Assembly: GCA_028752905.1 (NCBI GenBank)
Contig: JAQNBH010000003.1
Span: 25,793,989-25,857,988 of the forward strand
Length of the DNA stretch: 64,000 bases
Direction of reading: 5' to 3'
Origin: Cladorhizidae sp. MBARI D1340-BT2
Taxonomy: Eukaryota > Porifera > Demospongiae > Poecilosclerida > Cladorhizidae
In this document: piece by piece, positions 38,151-51,751 of the stretch
How positions within the stretch are numbered: position 1 is the stretch's first letter
Layout: each line of letters starts with the position of its first letter
Position numbers and translations under genes: made by a program
The notes under the pieces: model-generated
Seen by the model: only the letters and a program-made list of their open reading frames with translations
What the model was told of the DNA's origin: nothing
Databases searched by the model: none

Positions 38151-39059
38151 ATCATTCGAATCATATCAAGTCCATTACAGTGAAGTTTGCAGAATATTAT
38201 GGATGTTTGATATCAACAGAGAGCACAGGGAGAGACCTATCTTAATAGCTATATATCAAGTTTATACAGTGAAGTGTGGAGAATCTATGAAGCTAACCTG
38301 TTTAGCATCAAGATAGAGAACACATAAAGCAACCTATCTTGTGATTCTATGTATGCAGAATATACGGATGTTTGGTATCAAGAGAGAGAACAGAGAGAGG
38401 CCTACCTTTAGAGCTATATATCAAGTCTATTCAGTGAAGTGTGGAGAATCTATGAAGCTAACATGTTTAGCTCAAGATAGAGAACACTGAGAGATACCTA
38501 TCTTGCAAGTCCACTACAGTGAAGTGTGCAGAATATATGGATGTTTGGTATCAAGAGAGAGCACTTAGAGAGTCCTATCTTAATAGCTATACATCAAGTC
38601 TATTCAGTGAAGTGTGGATAATCTACGAAGCTAAACATGTTTAGCATCAAGTAAGAGTACAATTCATAACTGCCCTAATTAACAAGACCAAAGTCCCAGA
38701 TTTTGTCAACTGATAGAGAAGGCCCTTATCTGCAACATGTCAACAGATTATCAATAAATGTAGTGGTTTTTCACTGGCAGGCCACCGCTTTGGCAACTGG
38801 AAAACGCCAGGAAAGATCGCAAACCTTACCACTTCAAATCACCATAACTTGCTAATACTTAGAGTAATCAAAATTTTGGCACGTACAAAAGACGGATAAT
38901 TAAAAGCGCTATCCGGTGATATAAAAAATTTCTTTTTTGGGTAAAGTGTAGAAAAGTTATGAGCTTTACGGCAAAAAAGCAAGATTTTTGGGGGGAAAAT
39001 GAGAAACATATAGACCAAATTAGGGCAAATATCAAGATAGAGAACACATAATGAAACCT
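38151..39059. repeat. Unit 43, tail f2, copy of unit 37
   Basis: 909 bp with tttgcag, cataaagcaacc, aaaagcgctatcc and T5G6A4. Confidence 0.96.
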
Positions 39060-39968
39060 ATCATTCGAATCATATCAAGTCCATTACAGTGAAGTGTGCA
39101 TAATATTATGGATGTTTGATATCAACAGAGAGCACAGGGAGAGACCTATCTTAATAGCTATATATCAAGTTTATACAGTGAAGTGTGGAGAATCTATGAA
39201 GCTAACCTGTTTAGCATCAAGATAGAGAACACATAGAGAAACCTATCTTGTGATTCTATGTATGCAGAATATACGGATGTTTGGTATCAAGAGAGAGAAC
39301 AGAGAGAGGCCTACCTTTAGAGCTATATATCAAGTCTATTCAGTGAAGTGTGGAGAATCTATGAAGCTAACATGTTTAGCTCAAGATAGAGAACACTGAG
39401 AGATACCTATCTTGCAAGTCCACTACAGTGAAGTGTGCAGAATATATGGATGTTTGGTATCAAGAGAGAGCACTTAGAGAGTCCTATCTTAATAGCTATA
39501 CATCAAGTCTATTCAGTGAAGTGTGGATAATCTACGAAGCTAAACATGTTTAGCATCAAGTAAGAGTACAATTCATAACTGCCCTAATTAACAAGACCAA
39601 AGTCCCAGATTTTGTCAACTGATAGAGAAGGCCCTTATCTGCAACATGTCAACAGATTATCAATAAATGTAGTGGTTTTTCACTGGCAGGCCACCGCTTT
39701 GGCAACTGGAAAACGCCAGGAAAGATCGCAAACCTTACCACTTCAAATCACCATAACTTGCTAATACTTAGAGTAATCAAAATTATGGTACGTACAAAAG
39801 ACGGATAATTAAAAGGGCTATCCGGTGATATAAAAAAATTCTTTTTTGGGTAAAGTGTAGAAAAGTTATGAGCTTTACGGCAAAAAAGCAAGATTTTTGG
39901 GGAAAAAATGAGAAACATATAGACCAAATTAGGGCAAATATCAAGATAGAGAACACATAATGAAACCT
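39060..39968. repeat. Unit 44, tail f1, copy of unit 38
   Basis: 909 bp with gcataat, caagttt, attatggtacg and T5G4A6. Confidence 0.96.
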
Positions 39969-40877
39969 ATCATTCGAATCATATCAAGTCCATTACAGTG
40001 AAGTGTGCATAATATTATGGATGTTTGATATCAACAGAGAGCACAGGGAGAGACCTATCTTAATAGCTATATATCAAATTTATACAGTGAAGTGTGGAGA
40101 ATCTATGAAGCTAACCTGTTTAGCATCAAGATAGAGAACACATAGAGAAACCTATCTTGTGATTCTATGTATGCAGAATATACGGATGTTTGGTATCAAG
40201 AGAGAGAACAGAGAGAGGCCTACCTTTAGAGCTATATATCAAGTCTATTCAGTGAAGTGTGGAGAATCTATGAAGCTAACATGTTTAGCTCAAGATAGAG
40301 AACACTGAGAGATACCTATCTTGCAAGTCCACTACAGTGAAGTGTGCAGAATATATGGATGTTTGGTATCAAGAGAGAGCACTTAGAGAGTCCTATCTTA
40401 ATAGCTATACATCAAGTCTATTCAGTGAAGTGTGGATAATCTACGAAGCTAAACATGTTTAGCATCAAGTAAGAGTACAATTCATAACTGCCCTAATTAA
40501 CAAGACCAAAGTCCCAGATTTTGTCAACTGATAGAGAAGGCCCTTATCTGCAACATGTCAACAGATTATCAATAAATGTAGTGGTTTTTCACTGGCAGGC
40601 CACCGCTTTGGCAACTGGAAAACGCCAGGAAAGATCGCAAACCTTACCACTTCAAATCACCATAACTTGCTAATACTTAGAGTAATCAAAATTTTGGCAC
40701 GTGCAAAAGACAGATAATTAGAAGGGCTCTTCGGTGATATAAATAATTTCTTTTTTGGGTAAAGTGTAGAAAAGTTATGAGCTTTACGGCAAAAAAGCAA
40801 GATTTTTTGGGGGGAAATGAGAAACATATAGACCAAATTAGGGCAAATATCAAGATAGAGAACACATAATGAAACCT
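39969..40877. repeat. Unit 45, e-type head with tail g
   Basis: 909 bp. The head matches units 36, 39 and 42 (gcataat, caaattt), but the tail is cacgtgc/gctcttcgg/ataaataattt with T6G6A3. This is the right-hand breakpoint of the three-unit repeat, somewhere within the invariant core. Confidence 0.96.
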
Positions 40878-41785
40878 ATCATTCGAATCATATCAAGTCC
40901 ATTACAGTGAAGTGTGCAGAATATTATGGATGTTTGATATCAACAGAGAGCACAGGGAGAGACCTATCTTAATAGCTATATATCAAGTTTATACAGTGAA
41001 GTGTGGAGAATCTATGAAGCTAACCTGTTTAGCATCAAGATAGAGAACACATAGAGAAACCTATCTTGTGATTCTATGTATGCAGAATATACGGATGTTT
41101 GGTATCAAGAGAGAGAACAGAGAGAGGCCTACCTTTAGAGCTATATATCAAGTCTATTCAGTGAAGTGTGGAGAATCTATGAAGCTAACATGTTTAGCTC
41201 AAGATAGAGAACACTGAGAGATACCTATCTTGCAAGTCCACTACAGTGAAGTGTGCAGAATATATGGATGTTTGGTATCAAGAGAGAGCACTTAGAGAGT
41301 CCTATCTTAATAGCTATACATCAAGTCTATTCAGTGAAGTGTGGATAATCTACGAAGCTAAACATGTTAGCATCAAGTAAGAGTACAATTCATAACTGCC
41401 CTAATTAACAAGACCAAAGTCCCAGATTTTGTCAACTGATAGAGAAGGCCCTTATCTGCAACATGTCAACAGATTATCAATAAATGTAGTGGTTTTTCAC
41501 TGGCAGGCCACCGCTTTGGCAACTGGAAAACGCCAGGAAAGATCGCAAACCTTACCACTTCAAATCACCATAACTTGCTAATACTTAGAGTAATCAAAAT
41601 TTTGGCACGTGCAAAAGACAGATAATTAGAAGGGCTCTTCGGTGATATAAATAATTTCTTTTTTGGGTAAAGTGTAGAAAAGTTATGAGCTTTACGGCAA
41701 AAAAGCAAGATTTTTGGGGGGGAAATGAGAAACATATAGACCAAATTAGGGCAAATATCAAGATAGAGAACACATAATGAAACCT
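40878..41785. repeat. Unit 46, tail g, one-base deletion
   Basis: 908 bp. One T is missing in aacatgttagc near 41368, which breaks the 16-base palindrome in this copy only. Confidence 0.96.
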
Positions 41786-42694
41786 ATCATTCGAATCATA
41801 TCAAGTCCATTACAGTGAAGTGTGCAGAATATTATGGATGTTTGATATCAACAGAGAGCACAGGGAGAGACCTATCTTAATAGCTATATATCAAGTTTAT
41901 ACAGTGAAGTGTGGAGAATCTATGAAGCTAACCTGTTTAGCATCAAGATAGAGAACACATAGAGAAACCTATCTTGTGATTCTATGTATGCAGAATATAC
42001 GGATGTTTGGTATCAAGAGAGAGAACAGAGAGAGGCCTACCTTTAGAGCTATATATCAAGTCTATTCAGTGAAGTGTGGAGAATCTATGAAGCTAACATG
42101 TTTAGCTCAAGATAGAGAACACTGAGAGATACCTATCTTGCAAGTCCACTACAGTGAAGTGTGCAGAATATATGGATGTTTGGTATCAAGAGAGAGCACT
42201 TAGAGAGTCCTATCTTAATAGCTATACATCAAGTCTATTCAGTGAAGTGTGGATAATCTACGAAGCTAAACATGTTTAGCATCAAGTAAGAGTACAATTC
42301 ATAACTGCCCTAATTAACAAGACCAAAGTCCCAGATTTTGTCAACTGATAGAGAAGGCCCTTATCTGCAACATGTCAACAGATTATCAATAAATGTAGTG
42401 GTTTTTCACTGGCAGGCCACCGCTTTGGCAACTGGAAAACGCCAGGAAAGATCGCAAACCTTACCACTTCAAATCACCATAACTTGCTAATACTTAGAGT
42501 AATCAAAATTTTGGCACGTGCAAAAGACAGATAATTAGAAGGGCTCTTCGGTGATATAAATAATTTCTTTTTTGGGTAAAGTGTAGAAAAGTTATGAGCT
42601 TTACGGCAAAAAAGCAAGATTTTTGGGGGGGAAATGAGAAACATATAGACCAAATTAGGGCAAATATCAAGATAGAGAACACATAATGAAACCT
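41786..42694. repeat. Unit 47, tail g
   Basis: 909 bp with gcagaat/caagttt and cacgtgc/gctcttcgg/T5G7A3. Confidence 0.96.
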
Positions 42695-43592
42695 ATCATT
42701 CGAATCATATCAAGTCCATTACAGTGAAGTGTGCAGAATATTATGGATGTTTGATATCAACAGAGAGCACTATCTTAATAGCTATATATCAAGTTTATAC
42801 AGTGAAGTGTGGAGAATCTATGAAGCTAACCTGTTTAGCATCAAGATAGAGAACACATAGAGAAACCTATCTTGTGATTCTATGTATGCAGAATATACGG
42901 ATGTTTGGTATCAAGAGAGAGAACAGAGAGAGGCCTACCTTTAGAGCTATATATCAAGTCTATTCAGTGAAGTGTGGAGAATCTATGAAGCTAACATGTT
43001 TAGCTCAAGATAGAGAACACTGAGAGATACCTATCTTGCAAGTCCACTACAGTGAAGTGTGCAGAATATATGGATGTTTGGTATCAAGAGAGAGCACTTA
43101 GAGAGTCCTATCTTAATAGCTATACATCAAGTCTATTCAGTGAAGTGTGGATAATCTACGAAGCTAAACATGTTTAGCATCAAGTAAGAGTACAATTCAT
43201 AACTGCCCTAATTAACAAGACCAAAGTCCCAGATTTTGTCAACTGATAGAGAAGGCCCTTATCTGCAACATGTCAACAGATTATCAATAAATGTAGTGGT
43301 TTTTCACTGGCAGGCCACCGCTTTGGCAACTGGAAAACGCCAGGAAAGATCGCAAACCTTACCACTTCAAATCACCATAACTTGCTAATACTTAGAGTAA
43401 TCAAAATTTTGGCACGTGCAAAAGACAGATAATTAGAAGGGCTCTTCGGTGATATAAATAATTTCTTTTTTGGGTAAAGTGTAGAAAAGTTATGAGCTTT
43501 ACGGCAAAAAAGCAAGATTTTTGGGGGGGAAATGAGAAACATATAGACCAAATTAGGGCAAATATCAAGATAGAGAACACATAATGAAACCT
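42695..43592. repeat. Unit 48, tail g, 11-base deletion
   Basis: 898 bp with the same 11-base loss after gagcac (42770) as in units 32, 34, 52 and 57, here with a g tail. Confidence 0.96.
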
Positions 43593-44501
43593 ATCATTCG
43601 AATCATATCAAGTCCATTACAGTGAAGTGTGCAGAATATTATGGATGTTTGATATCAACAGAGAGCACAGGGAGAGACCTATCTTAATAGCTATATAACA
43701 AGTTTATACAGTGAAGTGTGGAGAATCTATGAAGCTAACCTGTTTAGCATCAAGATAGAGAACACATAGAGAAACCTATCTTGTGATTCTATGTATGCAG
43801 AATATACGGATGTTTGGTATCAAGAGAGAGAACAGAGAGAGGCCTACCTTTAGAGCTATATATCAAGTCTATTCAGTGAAGTGTGGAGAATCTATGAAGC
43901 TAACATGTTTAGCTCAAGATAGAGAACACTGAGAGATACCTATCTTGCAAGTCCACTACAGTGAAGTGTGCAGAATATATGGATGTTTGGTATCAAGAGA
44001 GAGCACTTAGAGAGTCCTATCTTAATAGCTATACATCAAGTCTATTCAGTGAAGTGTGGATAATCTACGAAGCTAAACATGTTTAGCATCAAGTAAGAGT
44101 ACAATTCATAACTGCCCTAATTAACAAGACCAAAGTCCCAGATTTTGTCAACTGATAGAGAAGGCCCTTATCTGCAACATGTCAACAGATTATCAATAAA
44201 TGTAGTGGTTTTTCACTGGCAGGCCACCGCTTTGGCAACTGGAAAACGCCAGGAAAGATCGCAAACCTTACCACTTCAAATCACCATAACTTGCTAATAC
44301 TTAGAGTAATCAAAATTTTGGCACGTACAAAAGACGGATAATTAAAAGGGCTATCCGGTGATATAAAAAATTTCTTTTTTGGGTAAAGTGTAGAAAAGTT
44401 ATGAGCTTTACGGCAAAAAAGCAAGATTTTTGGGGGGAAAATGAGAAACATATAGACCAAATTAGGGCAAATATCAAGATAGAGAACACATAATGAAACC
44501 T
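43593..44501. repeat. Unit 49, tail f2
   Basis: 909 bp. Private change: ctatataacaag (A at 43698). The tail is gacgg, aaaagggctatcc, ataaaaaattt, T5G6A4. Confidence 0.96.
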
Positions 44502-45410
44502 ATCATTCGAATCATATCAAGTCCATTACAGTGAAGTGTGCATAATATTATGGATGTTTGATATCAACAGAGAGCACAGGGAGAGACCTATCTTAATAGC
44601 TATATATCAAGTTTATACAGTGAAGTGTGGAGAATCTATGAAGCTAACCTGTTTAGCATCAAGATAGAGAACACATAGAGAAACCTATCTTGTGATTCTA
44701 TGTATGCAGAATATACGGATGTTTGGTATCAAGAGAGAGAACAGAGAGAGGCCTACCTTTAGAGCTATATATCAAGTCTATTCAGTGAAGTGTGGAGAAT
44801 CTATGAAGCTAACATGTTTAGCTCAAGATAGAGAACACTGAGAGATACCTATCTTGCAAGTCCACTACAGTGAAGTGTGCAGAATATATGGATGTTTGGT
44901 ATCAAGAGAGAGCACTTAGAGAGTCCTATCTTAATAGCTATACATCAAGTCTATTCAGTGAAGTGTGGATAATCTACGAAGCTAAACATGTTTAGCATCA
45001 AGTAAGAGTACAATTCATAACTGCCCTAATTAACAAGACCAAAGTCCCAGATTTTGTCAACTGATAGAGAAGGCCCTTATCTGCAACATGTCAACAGATT
45101 ATCAATAAATGTAGTGGTTTTTCACTGGCAGGCCACCGCTTTGGCAACTGGAAAACGCCAGGAAAGATCGCAAACCTTACCACTTCAAATCACCATAACT
45201 TGCTAATACTTAGAGTAATCAAAATTTTGGCACGTGCAAAAGACAGATAATTAGAAGGGCTCTTCGGTGATATAAATAATTTCTTTTTTGGGTAAAGTGT
45301 AGCAAAGTTATGAGCTTTACGGCAAAAAAGCAAGATTTTTGGGGGGGAAATGAGAAACATATAGACCAAATTAGGGCAAATATCAAGATAGAGAACACAT
45401 AATGAAACCT
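44502..45410. repeat. Unit 50, tail g
   Basis: 909 bp with a gcataat/caagttt head. The tail g has gtagcaaag, also seen in unit 19. Confidence 0.96.
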
Positions 45411-46319
45411 ATCATTCGAATCATATCAAGTCCATTACAGTGAAGTGTGCAGAATATTATGGATGTTTGATATCAACAGAGAGCACAGGGAGAGACCTAT
45501 CTTAATAGCTATATATCAAGTTTATACAGTGAAGTGTGGAGAATCTATGAAGCTAACCTGTTTAGCATCAAGATAGAGAACACATAGAGAAACCTATCTT
45601 GTGATTCTATGTATGCAGAATATACGGATGTTTGGTATCAAGAGAGAGAACAGAGAGAGGCCTACCTTTAGAGCTATATATCAAGTCTATTCAGTGAAGT
45701 GTGGAGAATCTATGAAGCTAACATGTTTAGCTCAAGATAGAGAACACTGAGAGATACCTATCTTGCAAGTCCACTACAGTGAAGTGTGCAGAATATATGG
45801 ATGTTTGGTATCAAGAGAGAGCACTTAGAGAGTCCTATCTTAATAGCTATACATCAAGTCTATTCAGTGAAGTGTGGATAATCTACGAAGCTAAACATGT
45901 TTAGCATCAAGTAAGAGTACAATTCATAACTGCCCTAATTAACAAGACCAAAGTCCCAGATTTTGTCAACTGATAGAGAAGGCCCTTATCTGCAACATGT
46001 CATCAGATTATCAATAAATGTAGTGGTTTTTCACTGGCAGGCCACCGCTTTGGCAACTGGAAAACGCCAGGAAAGATCGCAAACCTTACCACTTCAAATC
46101 ACCATAACTTGCTAATACTTAGAGTAATCAAAATTTTGGCACGTGCAAAAGACAGATAATTAGAAGGGCTCTTCGGTGATATAAATAATTTCTTTTTTGG
46201 GTAAAGTGTAGAAAAGTTATGAGCTTTACGGCAAAAAAGCAAGATTTTTGGGGGGGAAATGAGAAACATATAGACCAAATTAGGGCAAATATCAAGATAG
46301 AGAACACATAATGAAACCT
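45411..46319. repeat. Unit 51, tail g
   Basis: 909 bp. Private change: catgtcatcag (T at 46003) in the conserved core. Confidence 0.96.
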
Positions 46320-47217
46320 ATCATTCGAATCATATCAAGTCCATTACAGTGAAGTGTGCAGAATATTATGGATGTTTGATATCAACAGAGAGCACTATCT
46401 TAATAGCTATATATCAAGTTTATACAGTGAAGTGTGGAGAATCTATGAAGCTAACCTGTTTAGCATCAAGATAGAGAACACATAGAGAAACCTATCTTGT
46501 GATTCTATGTATGCAGAATATACGGATGTTTGGTATCAAGAGAGAGAACAGAGAGAGGCCTACCTTTAGAGCTATATATCAAGTCTATTCAGTGAAGTGT
46601 GGAGAATCTATGAAGCTAACATGTTTAGCTCAAGATAGAGAACACTGAGAGATACCTATCTTGCAAGTCCACTACAGTGAAGTGTGCAGAATATATGGAT
46701 GTTTGGTATCAAGAGAGAGCACTTAGAGAGTCCTATCTTAATAGCTATACATCAAGTCTATTCAGTGAAGTGTGGATAATCTACGAAGCTAAACATGTTT
46801 AGCATCAAGTAAGAGTACAATTCATAACTGCCCTAATTAACAAGACCAAAGTCCCAGATTTTGTCAACTGATAGAGAAGGCCCTTATCTGCAACATGTCA
46901 ACAGATTATCAATAAATGTAGTGGTTTTTCACTGGCAGGCCACCGCTTTGGCAACTGGAAAACGCCAGGAAAGATCGCAAACCTTACCACTTCAAATCAC
47001 CATAACTTGCTAATACTTAGAGTAATCAAAATTTTGGCACGTACAAAAGACAGATAATTAGAAGGGCTATCCGGTGATATAAAAGATTTCTTTTTTGGTT
47101 AAAGTGTAGAAAAGTTATGAGCTTTACGGCAAAAAAGCAAGATTTTTGGGGGGGAAATGAGAAACATATAGACCAAATTAGGGCAAATATCAAGATAGAG
47201 AACACATAATGAAACCT
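46320..47217. repeat. Unit 52, tail e, 11-base deletion
   Basis: 898 bp with the deletion after gagcac at 46395 and an ataaaagattt/ggttaaag tail. It matches unit 57 at a distance of 4534 bp. Confidence 0.96.
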
Positions 47218-48126
47218 ATCATTCGAATCATATCAAGTCCATTACAGTGAAGTTTGCAGAATATTATGGATGTTTGATATCAACAGAGAGCACAGGGAGA
47301 GACCTATCTTAATAGCTATATATCAAGTTTATACAGTGAAGTGTGGAGAATCTATGAAGCTAACCTGTTTAGCATCAAGATAGAGAACACATAAAGAAAC
47401 CTATCTTGTGATTCTATGTATGCAGAATATACGGATGTTTGGTATCAAGAGAGAGAACAGAGAGAGGCCTACCTTTAGAGCTATATATCAAGTCTATTCA
47501 GTGAAGTGTGGAGAATCTATGAAGCTAACATGTTTAGCTCAAGATAGAGAACACTGAGAGATACCTATCTTGCAAGTCCACTACAGTGAAGTGTGCAGAA
47601 TATATGGATGTTTGGTATCAAGAGAGAGCACTTAGAGAGTCCTATCTTAATAGCTATACATCAAGTCTATTCAGTGAAGTGTGGATAATCTACGAAGCTA
47701 AACATGTTTAGCATCAAGTAAGAGTACAATTCATAACTGCCCTAATTAACAAGACCAAAGTCCCAGATTTTGTCAACTGATAGAGAAGGCCCTTATCTGC
47801 AACATGTCAACAGATTATCAATAAATGTAGTGGTTTTTCACTGGCAGGCCACCGCTTTGGCAACTGGAAAACGCCAGGAAAGATCGCAAACCTTACCACT
47901 TCAAATCACCATAACTTGCTAATACTTAGAGTAATCAAAATTTTGGCACGTACAAAAGACGGATAATTAAAAGGGCTATCCGGTGATATAAAAAATTTCT
48001 TTTTTGGGTAAAGTGTAGAAAAGTTATGAGCATTACGGCAAAAAAGCAAGATTTTTGGGGGGGAAATGAGAAACATATAGACCAAATTAGGGCAAATATC
48101 AAGATAGAGAACACATAATGAAACCT
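47218..48126. repeat. Unit 53, tail f2 with gagcattacgg
   Basis: 909 bp with a tttgcag/cataaagaaacc head. The rare gagcattacgg (A at 48032) is shared only with unit 58, 4534 bp away. Confidence 0.96.
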
Positions 48127-49035
48127 ATCATTCGAATCATATCAAGTCCATTACAGTGAAGTGTGCAGAATATTATGGATGTTTGATATCAACAGAGAGC
48201 ACAGGGAGAGACCTATCTTAATAGCTATATATCAAGTTTATACAGTGAAGTGTGGAGAATCTATGAAGCTAACCTGTTTAGCATCAAGATAGAGAACACA
48301 TAGAGAAACCTATCTTGTGATTCTATGTATGCAGAATATACGGATGTTTGGTATCAAGAGAGAGAACAGAGAGAGGCCTACCTTTAGAGCTATATATCAA
48401 GTCTATTCAGTGAAGTGTGGAGAATCTATGAAGCTAACATGTTTAGCTCAAGATAGAGAACACTGAGAGATACCTATCTTGCAAGTCCACTACAGTGAAG
48501 TGTGCAGAATATATGGATGTTTGGTATCAAGAGAGAGCACTTAGAGAGTCCTATCTTAATAGCTATACATCAAGTCTATTCAGTGAAGTGTGGATAATCT
48601 ACGAAGCTAAACATGTTTAGCATCAAGTAAGAGTACAATTCATAACTGCCCTAATTAACAAGACCAAAGTCCCAGATTTTGTCAACTGATAGAGAAGGCC
48701 CTTATCTGCAACATGTCAACAGATTATCAATAAATGTAGTGGTTTTTCACTGGCAGGCCACCGCTTTGGCAACTGGAAAACGCCAGGAAAGATCGCAAAC
48801 CTTACCACTTCAAATCACCATAACTTGCTAATACTTAGAGTAATCAAAATTATGGTACGTACAAAAGACGGATAATTAAAAGGGCTATCCGGTGATATAA
48901 AAAAATTCTTTTTTGGGTAAAGTGTAGAAAAGTTATGAGCTTTACGGCAAAAAAGCAAGATTTTTGGGGAAAAAATGAGAAACATATAGACCAAATTAGG
49001 GCAAATATCAAGATAGAGAACACATAATGAAACCT
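48127..49035. repeat. Unit 54, tail f1
   Basis: 909 bp with a gcagaat/caagttt head and an attatggtacg/gacgg/ataaaaaaattc/T5G4A6 tail. Confidence 0.96.
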
Positions 49036-49944
49036 ATCATTCGAATCATATCAAGTCCATTACAGTGAAGTGTGCATAATATTATGGATGTTTGATATCA
49101 ACAGAGAGCACAGGGAGAGACCTATCTTAATAGCTATATATCAAATTTATACAGTGAAGTGTGGAGAATCTATGAAGCTAACCTGTTTAGCATCAAGATA
49201 GAGAACACATAGAGAAACCTATCTTGTGATTCTATGTATGCAGAATATACGGATGTTTGGTATCAAGAGAGAGAACAGAGAGAGGCCTACCTTTAGAGCT
49301 ATATATCAAGTCTATTCAGTGAAGTGTGGAGAATCTATGAAGCTAACATGTTTAGCTCAAGATAGAGAACACTGAGAGATACCTATCTTGCAAGTCCACT
49401 ACAGTGAAGTGTGCAGAATATATGGATGTTTGGTATCAAGAGAGAGCACTTAGAGAGTCCTATCTTAATAGCTATACATCAAGTCTATTCAGTGAAGTGT
49501 GGATAATCTACGAAGCTAAACATGTTTAGCATCAAGTAAGAGTACAATTCATAACTGCCCTAATTAACAAGACCAAAGTCCCAGATTTTGTCAACTGATA
49601 GAGAAGGCCCTTATCTGCAACATGTCAACAGATTATCAATAAATGTAGTGGTTTTTCACTGGCAGGCCACCGCTTTGGCAACTGGAAAACGCCAGGAAAG
49701 ATCGCAAACCTTACCACTTCAAATCACCATAACTTGCTAATACTTAGAGTAATCAAAATTTTGGCACGTGCAAAAGACAGATAATTAGAAGGGCTCTTCG
49801 GTGATATAAATAATTTCTTTTTTGGGTAAAGTGTAGAAAAGTTATGAGCTTTACGGCAAAAAAGCAAGATTTTTGGGGGGGAAATGAGAAACATATAGAC
49901 CAAATTAGGGCAAATATCAAGATAGAGAACACATAATGAAACCT
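49036..49944. repeat. Unit 55, tail g
   Basis: 909 bp with a gcataat/caaattt head, as expected after an f1 tail, and a cacgtgc/gctcttcgg tail. Confidence 0.96.
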
Positions 49945-50853
49945 ATCATTCGAATCATATCAAGTCCATTACAGTGAAGTGTGCAGAATATTATGGATGT
50001 TTGATATCAACAGAGAGCACAGGGAGAGACCTATCTTAATAGCTATATATCAAGTTTATACAGTGAAGTGTGGAGAATCTATGAAGCTAACCTGTTTAGC
50101 ATCAAGATAGAGAACACATAGAGAAACCTATCTTGTGATTCTATGTATGCAGAATATACGGATGTTTGGTATCAAGAGAGAGAACAGAGAGAGGCCTACC
50201 TTTAGAGCTATATATCAAGTCTATTCAGTGAAGTGTGGAGAATCTATGAAGCTAACATGTTTAGCTCAAGATAGAGAACACTGAGAGATACCTATCTTGC
50301 AAGTCCACTACAGTGAAGTGTGCAGAATATATGGATGTTTGGTATCAAGAGAGAGCACTTAGAGAGTCCTATCTTAATAGCTATACATCAAGTCTATTCA
50401 GTGAAGTGTGGATAATCTACGAAGCTAAACATGTTTAGCATCAAGTAAGAGTACAATTCATAACTGCCCTAATTAACAAGACCAAAGTCCCAGATTTTGT
50501 CAACTGATAGAGAAGGCCCTTATCTGCAACATGTCAACAGATTATCAATAAATGTAGTGGTTTTTCACTGGCAGGCCACCGCTTTGGCAACTGGAAAACG
50601 CCAGGAAAGATCGCAAACCTTACCACTTCAAATCACCATAACTTGCTAATACTTAGAGTAATCAAAATTTTGGCACGTGCAAAAGACAGATAATTAGAAG
50701 GGCTCTTCGGTGATATAAATAATTTCTTTTTTGGATAAAGTGTAGAAAAGTTATGAGCTTTACGGCAAAAAAGCAAGATTTTTTGGGGGGAAATGAGAAA
50801 CATATAGACCAAATTAGGGCAAATATCAAGATAGAGAACACATAATGAAACCT
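49945..50853. repeat. Unit 56, tail g
   Basis: 909 bp. The tail has ggataaag and T6G6A3 on a g background. Confidence 0.96.
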
Positions 50854-51751
50854 ATCATTCGAATCATATCAAGTCCATTACAGTGAAGTGTGCAGAATAT
50901 TATGGATGTTTGATATCAACAGAGAGCACTATCTTAATAGCTATATATCAAGTTTATACAGTGAAGTGTGGAGAATCTATGAAGCTAACCTGTTTAGCAT
51001 CAAGATAGAGAACACATAGAGAAACCTATCTTGTGATTCTATGTATGCAGAATATACGGATGTTTGGTATCAAGAGAGAGAACAGAGAGAGGCCTACCTT
51101 TAGAGCTATATATCAAGTCTATTCAGTGAAGTGTGGAGAATCTATGAAGCTAACATGTTTAGCTCAAGATAGAGAACACTGAGAGATACCTATCTTGCAA
51201 GTCCACTACAGTGAAGTGTGCAGAATATATGGATGTTTGGTATCAAGAGAGAGCACTTAGAGAGTCCTATCTTAATAGCTATACATCAAGTCTATTCAGT
51301 GAAGTGTGGATAATCTACGAAGCTAAACATGTTTAGCATCAAGTAAGAGTACAATTCATAACTGCCCTAATTAACAAGACCAAAGTCCCAGATTTTGTCA
51401 ACTGATAGAGAAGGCCCTTATCTGCAACATGTCAACAGATTATCAATAAATGTAGTGGTTTTTCACTGGCAGGCCACCGCTTTGGCAACTGGAAAACGCC
51501 AGGAAAGATCGCAAACCTTACCACTTCAAATCACCATAACTTGCTAATACTTAGAGTAATCAAAATTTTGGCACGTACAAAAGACAGATAATTAGAAGGG
51601 CTATCCGGTGATATAAAAGATTTCTTTTTTGGTTAAAGTGTAGAAAAGTTATGAGCTTTACGGCAAAAAAGCAAGATTTTTGGGGGGGAAATGAGAAACA
51701 TATAGACCAAATTAGGGCAAATATCAAGATAGAGAACACATAATGAAACCT
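50854..51751. repeat. Unit 57, tail e, 11-base deletion
   Basis: 898 bp with the deletion after gagcac at 50929. It is a copy of unit 52. Confidence 0.96.

Larger units (their letters stand above)
31788..40877. repeat. Higher-order repeat, three units, period 2727 bp
   Basis: The order e, f2, f1 repeats as units 36-38, 39-41 and 42-44, starting at 31788, 34515 and 37242. Unit 45 begins a fourth copy (gcataat, caaattt) but switches to tail g. The middle copy differs from the outer two at aaagaaacc and gggctatcc, so a six-unit (5454 bp) relation is also visible. Confidence 0.93.
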
